64,000 bases of DNA, taken from the NCBI GenBank assembly GCA_013396755.1, contig VWZF01002968.1:2690590-2754589 (forward strand), in the 5' to 3' direction. The translations under genes and the position numbers were made by a program. The notes beneath the pieces are model-generated. The model saw nothing but the letters and a program-made list of their open reading frames with translations. It was not told the origin of the DNA and made no database searches. Source of the DNA: Sclerurus mexicanus. Its lineage: Eukaryota; Chordata; Aves; Passeriformes; Furnariidae. Each line of letters opens with the position of its first letter. Positions within the stretch are counted from its first letter, which is position 1. Below are positions 1 to 12,300 of the stretch, one piece after another.

Positions 1-120
1 CCGAGCGCTCCCTCAGCCCGGGTCGCGCCCCCAGTCCGCTGCAGACATGCCTGGTTCTTACCGGCGTGTAATGGTTTTACCTGCATTTATCTTCATCTGC
101 CCAGCTTCGTAAAGCGGAGC
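1..120. promoter_or_regulatory. Right end of a CpG-rich patch, probably the AtuA-like gene's promoter region
   Basis: The first 60 bases are GC-rich with many CpGs (CCGAGCGC, GGGTCGCG), and the sequence turns AT-rich by about 120. The first visible coding exon follows at 257 and the amino-terminal codons are missing. The patch is therefore most simply the tail of a CpG island around exon 1, lying in or next to the first intron. No TATA box or start site can be placed. Confidence 0.4.
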
Positions 121-256
121 TGTTCATGTCACTTTCCATCCTGTTATCCGAACATTTTGAGAGGTAGTTGTTCTTCCCTGCTTTCTCTGATAAGCGAGGA
201 AAGGGATGGGGTTGATCTACCCCTCAGAAGTGGTTACAGCTCTTTAATTATTTCAG

Positions 257-326
257 GTTTTAGGTTACACTCCGGATTTTGTCTCCACCGCCATGGCTCC
301 GTATATAAAAGATATTCACAGGAAAG
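257..326 (+). CDS. AtuA-like gene, window exon 1 (first visible coding exon)
   Basis: The acceptor TTTCAG ends at 256 and the donor GTACGC starts at 327. The exon encodes residues 1-23, beginning VLGYTPDFVSTAMAPYIKDI. This matches the LGYxxDFV segment that in bacterial AtuA proteins lies roughly 50-60 residues from the amino terminus. The exon enters in phase 0 and leaves in phase 1. No segment at 1-256 encodes the expected preceding residues, so at least one coding exon lies to the left. Confidence 0.85.
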
Positions 327-3300
327 GTACGCTTCTCTTTGCGTGAGTTTGTGTGTTAATGAAGTTCACCTGTGTTGAAGGCCAGGCTGGATGGGGCTTT
401 GAGCAAACTGGTCTGGTGGGAGGCTGGAACTGGATGATCTTTAAGGTCCCTTCCAACCCTGTCCATTGTAGGATTCTGTGAAAAGCCCCGTTGTAACAGA
501 TCTGAGTTACAGGTGCGATGGTGGAGTTTAAACTGGGGCAATTTAAAATGTTTGCTCTAATTATAAACGTATGCAACTATTTCCACACTTTTATTATTGT
601 AGCTTTAATTTGTGAATTGAAGACTGCTTTACAGATCTTTCAGTGTAATTTAAATGTTTTTCAGCATTCCCATGTAGTTCTAAAATACCACTTTCTGAGC
701 CCTTTTTTTTCTTGTTTGCATTAGTACAGCTCAACAGCTTTCTGAGCTTGAGAAAAGAAAGGGAATACTTCTGAGTACCTAGTATCTTGCAAACAGTATG
801 GAATTTATAGTTAGATGCATATTTCTACTAAAATGTAGTTGTTTAGGGAGCATGGACATTTGAAAGACTGGTGTCCAATACTGTTCCTTAGTAGATTTTT
901 GATGCTGTCTACCTCATTCTATATGTATCTTTTTGGTCGTTTTCTCCTTCCATGCATAAAGATGAGAAGCGTCTGTAACAATTATCTTTTTGTAAACAAT
1001 TTTGTATTGGCTTATTCTGATCCCTTGACATATTAAATGGGGTTCGTATTTTAAATGTGATTGTAATATTTTACTTGATTAAATGTCTGTCACCTTGCAA
1101 AGATGATACCTTGCTTGTGTTTCAGCACAAACTTTTAAGTTTTTTAAATATAAGTGGTTGTTGATGCTGCTTTTTGAATTTCCTTTTTTTTTCCCCTTAT
1201 ATATCAGGTGTTCGTGTCATTAGTAATGCTGGTGGAATTAATCCACTTGCTTGTGCAGCTGCCCTTCAGGAGGTGGCAAAGAAAGCAGATGTTGATTTGA
1301 AAATAGCTGTTGTTGCTGGAGATGATCTAATGAATGAGGTATTTTGCTTTGTCCTAAGCTTCAGTAGCATTAGTCTATATAGCATGGGAACTTACTTTGT
1401 GTGCCTTTATTGCAGTGGTCTTCTACTATTAGAAGCATCTAGAAGTTGTTCCTTAATTTTCTTTTTATTTTTGTTTTTTAATGCATGAGAACAATTCTTG
1501 GCACAACTTATGTTTGGTATGTGATGGGGGGTGAATTTTATAAGCTTGTGGATCTGCTATTTCGTTTTTCGAAGCAAACTGTAAATATGATGTAAAGTTG
1601 GCCTGATCTTCAGGAGAAGCTGGTATATGCTATTACATACTGCTTCTATCTAAAATAAATAATTCTGCATATTAAATCTTCTGAATACGGTGTAGTTACT
1701 GTGCATTCAAATGTTTATCCCTTCTAGCTTTTTTTTTTTAATAGTGTACAGGCATTTCCTGATGTTACTTTATTTACAGGTAGCTGGTTTTCTGTTTCTA
1801 AGCAATTAGTTTGCAGTTATTAGGGTAATGTTAAGTGGGAGGATTGAAGTTTAACTATTTTTTAAAATATTTAAGGATTAAATATGTGGGATTTTTTGAC
1901 TTAAAGAGTTACATTTTATCTATGAAGTCTGCAAAAAAATGTTTGCCATACCTGAAAAGGTACTGGGAAAACAGTTTATGCATTGATAGGGGTCAGGAGG
2001 GGAGAGGTTTGCACTATGGTTAAATCTCTGCCTGTAACCTGGAAAATTATTTGTCTGCATAGGATCTGTTACTCCTTGCATGCTATTGAATGTGGAAGAT
2101 GATCAAGTAAGATTCTTTATTTGCAAATTATGTGCAGTACTTAGACTTCCTTTTAAGAAACTTCTGCCCTACTGAAATTACTTTACCGTCTGCTGTCCAG
2201 AATTTTGTTACTGGTATGACAGTGGTCATTATTTTAGCTTGTTATGGGCATGTCTGATCTGAAATGCATTATTTTCTGTGCTGTTGTCAGTATGTAACTT
2301 AGAGGAAGAAAAAAGAGACAACTTTTACTGACTACAGGCAACTTTTACTGTTGATACCAAACATGAGAAATTACAGTAGGAATGTTATTTGCGGTTTGAA
2401 GGATTTCAGTCATTAACATAGAATATTGCATTAATTCAGAGTAGATAGGTTTTTTCCCACACTACAGATCCTGCCTATAAACTGGTATTAGACATTGTGT
2501 CTACGCAATCACTGTCCCCTCAATCCACCTACTCTGTTGGAAACAACCTATTCTGAGTATCACAAGGAGCTGCAGGATCAGCCAGATTCTCTGCCCGTGA
2601 CACATTGCAGTTGTGGCAGACACATTTCTATTTGCAGGATTTGATTTGTTAAATGCTACAGCAATTAAAAATAGTTTAAAAGCCTACGGAATATATCAGT
2701 TTGTTGTAGTTGATCGTCTGTGAGTGAATTAGCATACTTCAAAGACTGACTTAGTTTTCTGCATGCAGGAAAAGTTATGGTTAAGAGAGTGCCTAAGGCT
2801 TTTAACCAAAAGATTAGTATTGTAAGTAATTATACTTTGCTTGAAGTTGCTATGAAGTGGATCTGTTTGATACTAATGGAAGGCTTACAGCAGAAACTTC
2901 AGAGTACTCATAGAATTGGTGTTCTCTTTGTTTTCTAACAGAAAGAGAACTTGAAAGGAGCTGGTATCACTGATTTAGAGAGTGGCAAACCGTTTCCGGA
3001 GAATATTCACAGCATGAATGTATATCTTGGGTGAGTTATTTTAGCAAGCTGTATTTATTACAAACAAATAATTTTAACACATTAGTACATGAATTTGTTT
3101 TGCTTTGCAATTGGAACTGCCTAATGTGTGAGGTTCACCTTTGAATTTTCAGGCAACCAGAAAAAAAATTGTTTATAACTTGTAAATAAATTTTAATTTA
3201 CACCCTTTCAAGTTATGACTCCTTAGCACTACGTCATCTGTGAATGTTCAGGTTTTAGTTCAAGCCAAAGTAGTTTCAGTTTATTAATTAAAAGCAAACC

Positions 3301-6300
3301 TGCTTTTTCATACGCTGTGTATTCTGTTAAGCATGGAATATTTTATGATGTCACTAGAGAAGTGCAACCAAGGAATTGAAGTACTGGGACATGCTCAGAG
3401 TGCTTTAGGAGGTTCCGTTAGGTTCTGTTGAACTGCGTACCATTGAGGTTTTGGACGCTGGCTTTTCAGAATGGTCATTGTTTTGAAAGGTCTCCCTTGC
3501 CTCCTTTATTATGATAGCAAAGGCTTTCCATATATACCTCTAAAAGCAGGTGTTCTAGCTACCTGTTTGTGAACAGTTGCATTGTTATTGTCACCATCGA
3601 CTTCAGATGAATCAATCAGATCTGTCAAAGGGGAAAGACTGAGAAACGGGACAATGGTCAAGTGCATCTCTTCCAGTTGATGATCCTGGTGATCCTGTTT
3701 TTGCTCTTCTGTCCTCCCTGTCGGTCATATGTATCATCCCTCCTGTATTTGTGCTTGACGTTTTTCTAAAGTCTATGCACGCAGTCCCCCCTCTTTTGTA
3801 TTAATCTTTATGTAAAAACTGCTTTGCTGTCTCTTATTATCATTACACATCCTAAATGCATCACTGATGGTAGTATATGAGTGTGCCTATTGTGTTTTCC
3901 TTTGTCAAATAAGAACCTTCTAATAGATTAGTAGTTTTAAATTAATCTTTAGTGTTTTCTGTTACTGGATTTAAAAAAAACTGTTAGCTCTGTCTCTGCT
4001 TCCTTAACAGGTGCCAGAACAGCAGACTCTCACTTTTGATTTTCTAATAAAGGTGTTGTTTCGTTATGGAGACCTTAATCTCAGTTGCATTGCAATGTAA
4101 AGCTATCACCAGCCTCCTAAATTAGTCATTTCCTAAGTTACATTTTGCTTTGGCAACATCAGCAGTGGATGTTTATTCGTAAAGCAAATGATAAATTTAT
4201 ATATGCTTGTAAAACAAGTGGACATCAGAGTGCATTGGGTGAAATCTATAATTTCTCTAGATAGTGCAGTGTTAATTCCCTACACCTGATGATGTTTGCA
4301 CTTTGATTCTTGATTCCAGTGTGTAAACTCCATCTGAAAAATTTGCATTGAGTTATTGGTTCTGAAGTGTTTCTTCTGTCCCTCCTCATTTGGCCTATTC
4401 AGAGTTCTGTGAACTGAGTTCACATATATTTTTAACAATATAAGCCAAGTGACTTTTACTGCTTTTGAAGGGCAGTTACAGGGTTAGTCTGTCAGTGTCT
4501 TATAAGTCTGCAGAAACTCCATTCGTGCTTTTTACTTGTAACTGTTACTTAACACTATGCCCAGAGATGTAAATTGTTTCTGTGTGCTTTATATTTGCTT
4601 GTTGTTCTAGCCAGCATCCTTTAGTTTATGTAGCAATGGAGGGAAAAACAAATATATACTTACTGCATTTTACATTTACATCGCTTAGAGAACTTCTGTG
4701 TCTTCTTCCTTATCTCTATCTCTTGACAAAATCTCGGCTAAATCTATAGAAACTGTAGGAAAAAATCTCTTGGCTTTGTTTTTCAAGGCACACAGAGTTT
4801 GGTTTTTTTTAAGCTGCCTATTTCATGAAGAATAGAAGGATCTAGCAGATAGCATGGGCTCAGGAGCCAGGAAGCTGTGTGGTCTGGTCAAGGCTTGCAC
4901 ATTAAGATGTATAAACTCAAGTGGTTCACCTGGGTGAATTTTAAGCCTGACTAATTTTGAGTGGGATGACTCTTCGCTGACCAAGCTGGAAAATCTGTTG
5001 CTAGAATTTCTTAAAAAATAATGACATCACAGTGCTCTTCAAGTTGGTCAATATTGCAAGTTCTAAAAACACTTCAGTAAATTGACCTGAAAGGTTTAAA
5101 ATTGGAGGGCAAAGTTATCAAGCTTTTTCTGTGAAGAATATTCATCTTTATACACTCATCTACAAATGAAATGAGTAATGAATCTCTGAAAAACAGCTTT
5201 TTCTGTAATTTATAATAGAAGCATCCTTCTGTGCACTCCAGGCCAGTTTCTGTGAGCATCAAGACAAATGTCTCAGTTAAGTTACTTAAGTACCTGAATT
5301 TGATAGTGTTGTGATGACTGCTCTTTAAAATATTATTGTTGTATATATATGAATTAATTGTTAAAGTTGATGTTACCGTTTTCCTAAGGGATTTTTAAGT
5401 GATTATTAACCTGTGTGTGGCAGGAAATGCTTGAAGAAGTGAAAGTTCCTATTTTGTGTTTTGTCATCTTTAGTGCAAGACCAATAAGCAGGGCTCTAGA
5501 CCTTGGAGCTGATATTGTTGTGACGGGTAGATGTGTTGACAGTGGGATTGTATTAGGACCACTCATTCATTCTGTAAGTACAAGTTAATTTCCATATGGT
5601 AGTGAATATGTGTGACTAAATATTCAGCAGTCACTGTCAGACAATTTTTGTTCCTTATAAGAATGTAGACACTAAATTAGAAATAATTAGTGTCTGTTTC
5701 TTATGTGTATGAAAAGATGTCAGCTTTCACTTCACCTAAATTTATAGCAGGGATATTTGTTAAGTTTTTTACCATGAAGCTGGAAGGCGTTTTGGTGCAG
5801 TTAAGGACCCTGTTTCAACAGTATTTCACTCTTCCCTCCCCCCTCCTTTAAAACGTGGTGTCCAAAGGAAAGAAACAAGTATATTTTTTCTTTGCCACAA
5901 GGTGTCCATAGTAGAGCTCATTTTGCGTTGGGAGGGAATGCTTGACCTGGTTTTGTTTTAAGTAGTCAAGTTTCAATGCAGCATTTCTCAAACTCCTTGA
6001 AATTCAGCAAATTATACAAACAGGGTACATAGTTTTCTGAAGGATTTTGAATAGGTGTTGTTGAATTTTTGTGAATGACCACGTATTTTGAAACGGCAAG
6101 CTTTCTTTGGGTGCGTATTTTAAAAAAATACGAGACTATGTGTTAGTGTCTAGTTACAAACATGTTTTCTAAAATATCATACGCTTTTGACTTCATGCAA
6201 GTCAAACATTGCCTAATCTAGAATCAAATTTTATGTTTGTTGTTGCCATTTTGACTTGTTACTTTGTTCCTAGCTGTTTACATTCTCAAAAAAACAACTA

Positions 6301-9300
6301 TCAGTGTGTATTATCTATTCTGGAGAGACCTTATCTAATTTATTGAAAGGTTTTAGGGAGATTTCTGCAAAGGGCTAAAAAAGAAACTATGTTGCTAGAT
6401 TGCTATATTACTTGAACTGGATTGAACTTTGGGAAAATATTCTAGTTAAAATTTCTAGTTAAACAGAAAGCATGCTTCTGGTTTTTAAGGATAACTGGTA
6501 GTAGTCCAGGAACTGATAATTTTCAAAAGTTGAAAAAAACAGTGGTTTGTTTCTGTGATACAAGATAGGTGCTAGAATTTTACACCTCTGGGTTGTGCGG
6601 ATGTTGAATAATATGGATGTTGCACTTCCAGTTTTTTTGAAGAGGGTATGTTTTTTAAGAGTTTGTTTTCTTAGGTGTATCAATAAGAGAAATACAAGAG
6701 ACCTTTTTCGGTAATACACTGTATAGGAACTCAAATCCATGTACAATGCCTGCCAGTTTTTATCTAGATTTCTACACTTTAGTAAAAATATATCCCATGC
6801 ATTGTTACTCGAAGTAGAGAGCAGGCTATGTGTAGTTTTCTGTACTCTATGGGACTTTTACATATTTAAAATATTTGTATTTTTCTTCTAGTTTGGCTGG
6901 AATAGGGATGAATATGACTTGCTAGCTGCAGGAAGGTAAGTAATCTAAAAAGAAATCGGGTAATTTTGTAGTTCGTATCGTGATGTCAAGATACCCACTT
7001 TTTCAGCACTTAATAATGTCTTGTATTATCATTAAATTAATTTATTTTGATTTTTTTTTTAGATTTTGTTTTCTTTTTAAAGGCTCACTTAGTATTCTTA
7101 CTTGGAATTGAAATTACAAAAACTTTATTCTGGAAGCAGCTTTAAAAAAGAAAGGGAGGAAAGGGTTGAATGATTTTATTTAACAGCTTAACTTTCCATT
7201 CATTTTGTGTCAAGAGATTAAGTGTTATAGTACAGACCAGTGACTCCCAGCTTTTTCTGTTTGGCTATCACTGTTGACAGTTGGGATGGTAGCAGGTCTT
7301 ACCCTGAAAGATACACAAAAGGAGTTTCAGTCAGAGGGCAGCATCCCTCTGACTGTGGTTTTGCAGAAGCTCAGTGTCAATACTCCCTTTTACAAAGCCT
7401 AGTTGTAGTCCTAGGGTTAGGAACCTGATTCAGAAAGCACAGGATAAAATTCTGTCACATTCTTCATCTTTGATCTGAGTTGAAGTGGATTGAGACATTG
7501 CAACATTGAAGTCCACAAAAACAAGTAACAGATAGCCTGAGAAATCTAGTTATTAGTGTGGTTGAACCTCCTTGAGAATAATAAATGTGGAGAGAAACTC
7601 TGGCTCCACTGAATTGGAGATGATGAAGATTTTCCTCATAATTCTGTTGAGTATGGACTTTCACAATGGCAATCTGAAAATAGTAGTATGCAATTGTAAT
7701 ACATAATCGTCTGTCCTTCACATTGGAAGTGAGATCTTACATTTCTTGTTTTAAAAATGGGCTTTGCATATTTAGTTACATGCAGTACAGACTGCTAAGG
7801 TACTGAATTTAGATGAAAACTTCAAGAAATGACCAGGGAAACTTTTAGGTGTTGGATAATCTTTTAAGCTATAATTTTTTTGCAGGAAAATTTTTCAGGT
7901 AGAAGTCAGCCCTTTCAACTCTTTATATTCATCTTTCAGAATCCTGTGGAATGTTTGATGCGTAATTCATGTATTAGATGCTTATGGAGGGAATAATAGC
8001 ATGTTCTATCGTTTAGTTTTATTTCCATTGTGCTATTGCATTTTCAAGCTGGATTTGCAAAACTATTTTACAGAATATTTAGTTATTTGAATGCCATTTT
8101 TCCAGTCTTGCAGGTCATCTCATTGAATGTGGTGCTCAGTGTACAGGTGGAATATTCACTGATTGGCATACAGTACCAGACTGGTAGGTAATCTTGACAT
8201 CGGCATGTCTATTTGTAGTGCATCAAAGATGACATTTCCTACTTATATTTGTGTTGTGAAAACTTCTACCTTACTCTTTTGGGGAAGGCAATATGGGCCT
8301 CTTGATATTTTGCTGCCTCAACATGACTTTTTTACAAGGTCTTTTCTTCCTATTGCAGTTTCTCTTTTTGGTCGTGGGGTCTTTCGTTAACTTCAGCAGA
8401 TTTTGAAAAAAAAATTAGCCCATTGATTATTTTTTCTATTTTAGACTATTTGTTTTCTGTTTCCTGTGTTGTCATCTGCTTTGTGAAAATATTTATTATT
8501 GACTTTCAGGTGGGATTGTAATGAAAAAGACAATATTGATAATTTGGATGTTGTTAGATTAGTCTTCAGTTAAATCAGAGTTGCCTACTGATCAGTCACA
8601 AGTCTACATAATTTGCTTTGGTAGGGATGAATATATGCCATAGTTCTGTCCTGCTGTATGACCTGATCACCACCATTTAAATGTGTTGTATGGTCAGTCC
8701 TTTCAAAAAGTTACATGTGTATCCTATGTTCAGACCTATTGAATTAGACTTTCATGTAGGGATGTCCTTGTGCCTGGTTACAGAGCCTGGTTTTGACCAA
8801 CCTGTTTTTAAGAGTAGTTTAAAAGTAGTTAGAGAATGCATTTTATCATAGGATGAGTGATTCTAGTTCCAGTTTATTCCTCTATTTCTTGGTGTGAAAG
8901 GGAGGAAACTTGTTCTGTGCAGTATCGTGAGAGAGGCGTTGTTTCTTGTATGTGATGAAGGAAAGGGCTGAAGAGCAGCAGGGAGATGCAGGAGAGAAGG
9001 GTGGCTTTAATACAGTGTGTTTCTGTTCCCAAGTTGACTCTGGTCCAAGGGGGTGAAGCAGCAGGTCTGTGCCCTGTGATCTGAAATGCTGTAGGGCTGC
9101 CAGGCTTCTTCTCCTTGTAGTGACTGCTTCTGATTCAGAGTGTGATCCTGAAAGATATGTTCTGCTTTTCTGGGTGCTTGAACACTGCTGATGTGAAGGT
9201 AAAGGCGTGTATGGCATTGAAGGAAACAGGGTCACGCTCAGACATTTCTTCGCACCTATTAAAAGTGTGCTAGCCCTGAACAAACTGCACTCAGTCTTCA

Positions 9301-12300
9301 CTGTTGTTTTTTATGGGAAATCATATGAGAGAGTTTATAGTAACAAGACACTATTCAGTTTGGAAACTTGTGACTGAATCTTATTCCTATTCTGATGTAT
9401 CTCCCAATGGTTTTATTATGCTGTGTCATGAAACTTCTTAAAATCTCCTGTAACAGTGACTCCAGTAGATCTTTCTTTATAAAAGAATGAAAGTAAAAAA
9501 CAGAATACTAATTTTCCTATTAAAATGTTTGATAGGTCTTTATTTTTAAGGATTTTTCTGTGAGGAATGCCAATCTGGTTTAAAAAAGGAAAGGAAGTTT
9601 GAGTATATTAAGCTGTGAGCTACTGGAGTGGGAGTAGTTTATTTTACAGATATGTACATGGATATGCATAGCTGATAGTTTTGTATCTCTAAGAATCATA
9701 GAACTATGTCTAAAATCATCGTAGGCTTGTGATTTAGAGCTGACTGGTGCTGACTTGAACCTCTATTAATACAGAATTTAGCACCTGATACTGTTATTAC
9801 CTTGTGCTCATTGATATTGCATGCATGCTTTGGAACCAGACATGATTGTATTTGGGCTAATATAACAGCTATTTATTTACTTTCAGTTTAAGTCTTCTAA
9901 AGAATTAATTGTGGTGCCTTAAAACTAGTGGTTTGTTTGAAAATTCAAAGTCTTAGACTTTAATTGATGGAATTCTTGAAGTAAAACCATGTGACACATC
10001 AGCCTACATGATAAACTCCTAAACCTAGTCCAAACCAAACTAACGTGGGCTTTGATTTTATGTTTGGAGATCCACTTAACTAACTGAAATGGACTTGTGA
10101 CCTGGCACATCCATTTAGGATATGGGGCGAAGGAAAGAGGGGAGGAAATTAGTTTGATAAACAATTTGTTTCCTGATAAATAATTGTTTACTGTATTTAG
10201 ACCTAAGTGTGTGAAGGGGAGGGGGAAAAAGCCAAGTTAAATCTCTGTGTTTGTTATTAACATGCCTTTCATGTAGGAATTTCGCACTGCAATGGGTGCA
10301 TTCATGCAGCCAAGACCACTCACCATTCAGGTCTTGCAAATGTGTCCCAGACCTTCAGATCTTCAGAAAACCTGTCCCGTGCTCATACTGTTCTCTGGTG
10401 ACTGAACACTGGAGGGCAGCCTCTCTCCTGCTAACACATTTTTGCAGAGGGTGGGCTTGATTAGTGTTAGACTTGGGTCATTTTTTTTGACTGTTCTTGC
10501 GGTTCTTTTTTCTCCACAAGAACAGTAATCCATGTGGCTCTTCTGTCGTTGGCTGCTGAAGAAGGTGTAAGTGTACTGCTAAGAAGGACTGATGGGCATG
10601 ATGGTTTCTAACTTGTAAATAAAAACCCAAAGAATTGATAATGTTTCAGGCTTACAAACCTTACCTGTCTATTGTTTATGTGTAAGCAAAAATAATTAAC
10701 TGTGTAAACAAGAACACTTTAATTAATCTAAATAAAGCCAGACAAGTTAGAGCTTATATTCTCTGCATATGCTATCATGTCTTAATGAGTATTGAGGCAT
10801 TGTATTGGACCCACTTCATTCATACAATATAATTTTTAGTTGGTGAAGTTTTGGTGTTTTCTGTGGGATTTTTGTTTGCTTATTTTTAATTTTCTTGAAA
10901 TATTTGATGCAGATACTTCTGGGAACTCAATTTCACTGCAAAAGGGTGCTTTCAGTCTCAGAAATATTCCTGTGGATATATTGTGGCCATTTAATGGTTA
11001 CTATTAAAACCCAAGCTATTCTTGCATTTTCTTTGTTGTGTCAGTAAAGTAAGTTTTTACTGTAAAACAAGTGAAGTGCATGTTTCAACTCATAACTCTC
11101 CAGTTACTTTAGTTCACAGAAGCCAAATTTACTTGGTTTCTGTATATTGATGTAAGGCAGGGGGATTTCTTTAATTGTGCTGGGTGTATCTCCTTAATGC
11201 ATTTGACTTACAGTCAGGAATCCTGAAGCTGTAAGGTTTTATCTAGTTCTCATGAAAACAGGGAGACCACAGAGGGGATAGGTGCTGTTTACTTTTCCAG
11301 TGAGAAGGTGGCTGCCTGACTTGCCTCTTGTGTGGATTCTCTGATGACAGAGAATGATGAGCAGAAACAATGCAAGAAACCCTCAGTTTACAGTATATGC
11401 AAAACTAACGAGCATTCTTAAATGGTGATTTTAACTGTTACCAAAAAAGACAGTCCTTTTTTGTTATTTGTATAGTAATTTACATCAGCAGAAGTTACAA
11501 TGCATCACTGCTCCCTATTTAATGTTTAGTGTTATTGGCCTGTCGATCTCACTTCAGTGCCTGGAAAAGTTATGGAGAAAGTTATTCTGGGAGATATTGA
11601 AAAACACATGAAAGACAACGCAGTCATTGATCACAGCCAGCACAGCTTCATGAGAATCCTGCTTATCATACCTGATTTCCTTTTATGACAAGGTGACCCA
11701 CCCACTTGATCAAGGGAAGCCAGTTGATGGAATCTTTTTGGATTTCTGTAAAGCTATCTATAGTGTCTCTCACAAGATCCTTCTGGACAAACTGTCCAGC
11801 ACAGCTGGATATTCACATTGTGTGATTGGTGAGCAATTGGCTCATGGGTTGAGCACAGAGGGTACTAGTGAATGGGGTGACATCAGACTGATGACTTGTC
11901 ATCAGTGGGGTTCCACAGGGCTCCATCTTAGGCCCTGCGCTCTTCAACATCTTCATAAATGACTTGGGCACAGGACTGGCAGGAATACTAAGCAAGTTTG
12001 GAGATGGCACAAAACTGGGAGGAGCTGTTGACTCCCTCGAAGGCAGGGAGGCTCTGCAGAGGGATCTGGATGAATTAGAGGACTGGGCAATCACCAACCA
12101 TATGAAGTTCAACAAGGGAAAGTCCTGGATCCTGTATCTGGCATGGGGCAACCCTGGATGTGTGTATAGACTGGGGAATGCTGGAAAGCAGTGCCATGGA
12201 AAGGGACCTGGGGGTCCTGGTCAATGGCAAGTTGAATGTGAGTCAGCAGTGCCCTGGCAGCCAGGAGGGCCAACGGTGTCCTGGGGGTAATCAGGCACAG

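Noticed and set aside
8882..9301. A 139-codon minus-strand open frame in the large intron
   Set aside because: No family motif, composition rich in Ser/Thr/His as expected from translated random sequence, and no splice or promoter context.
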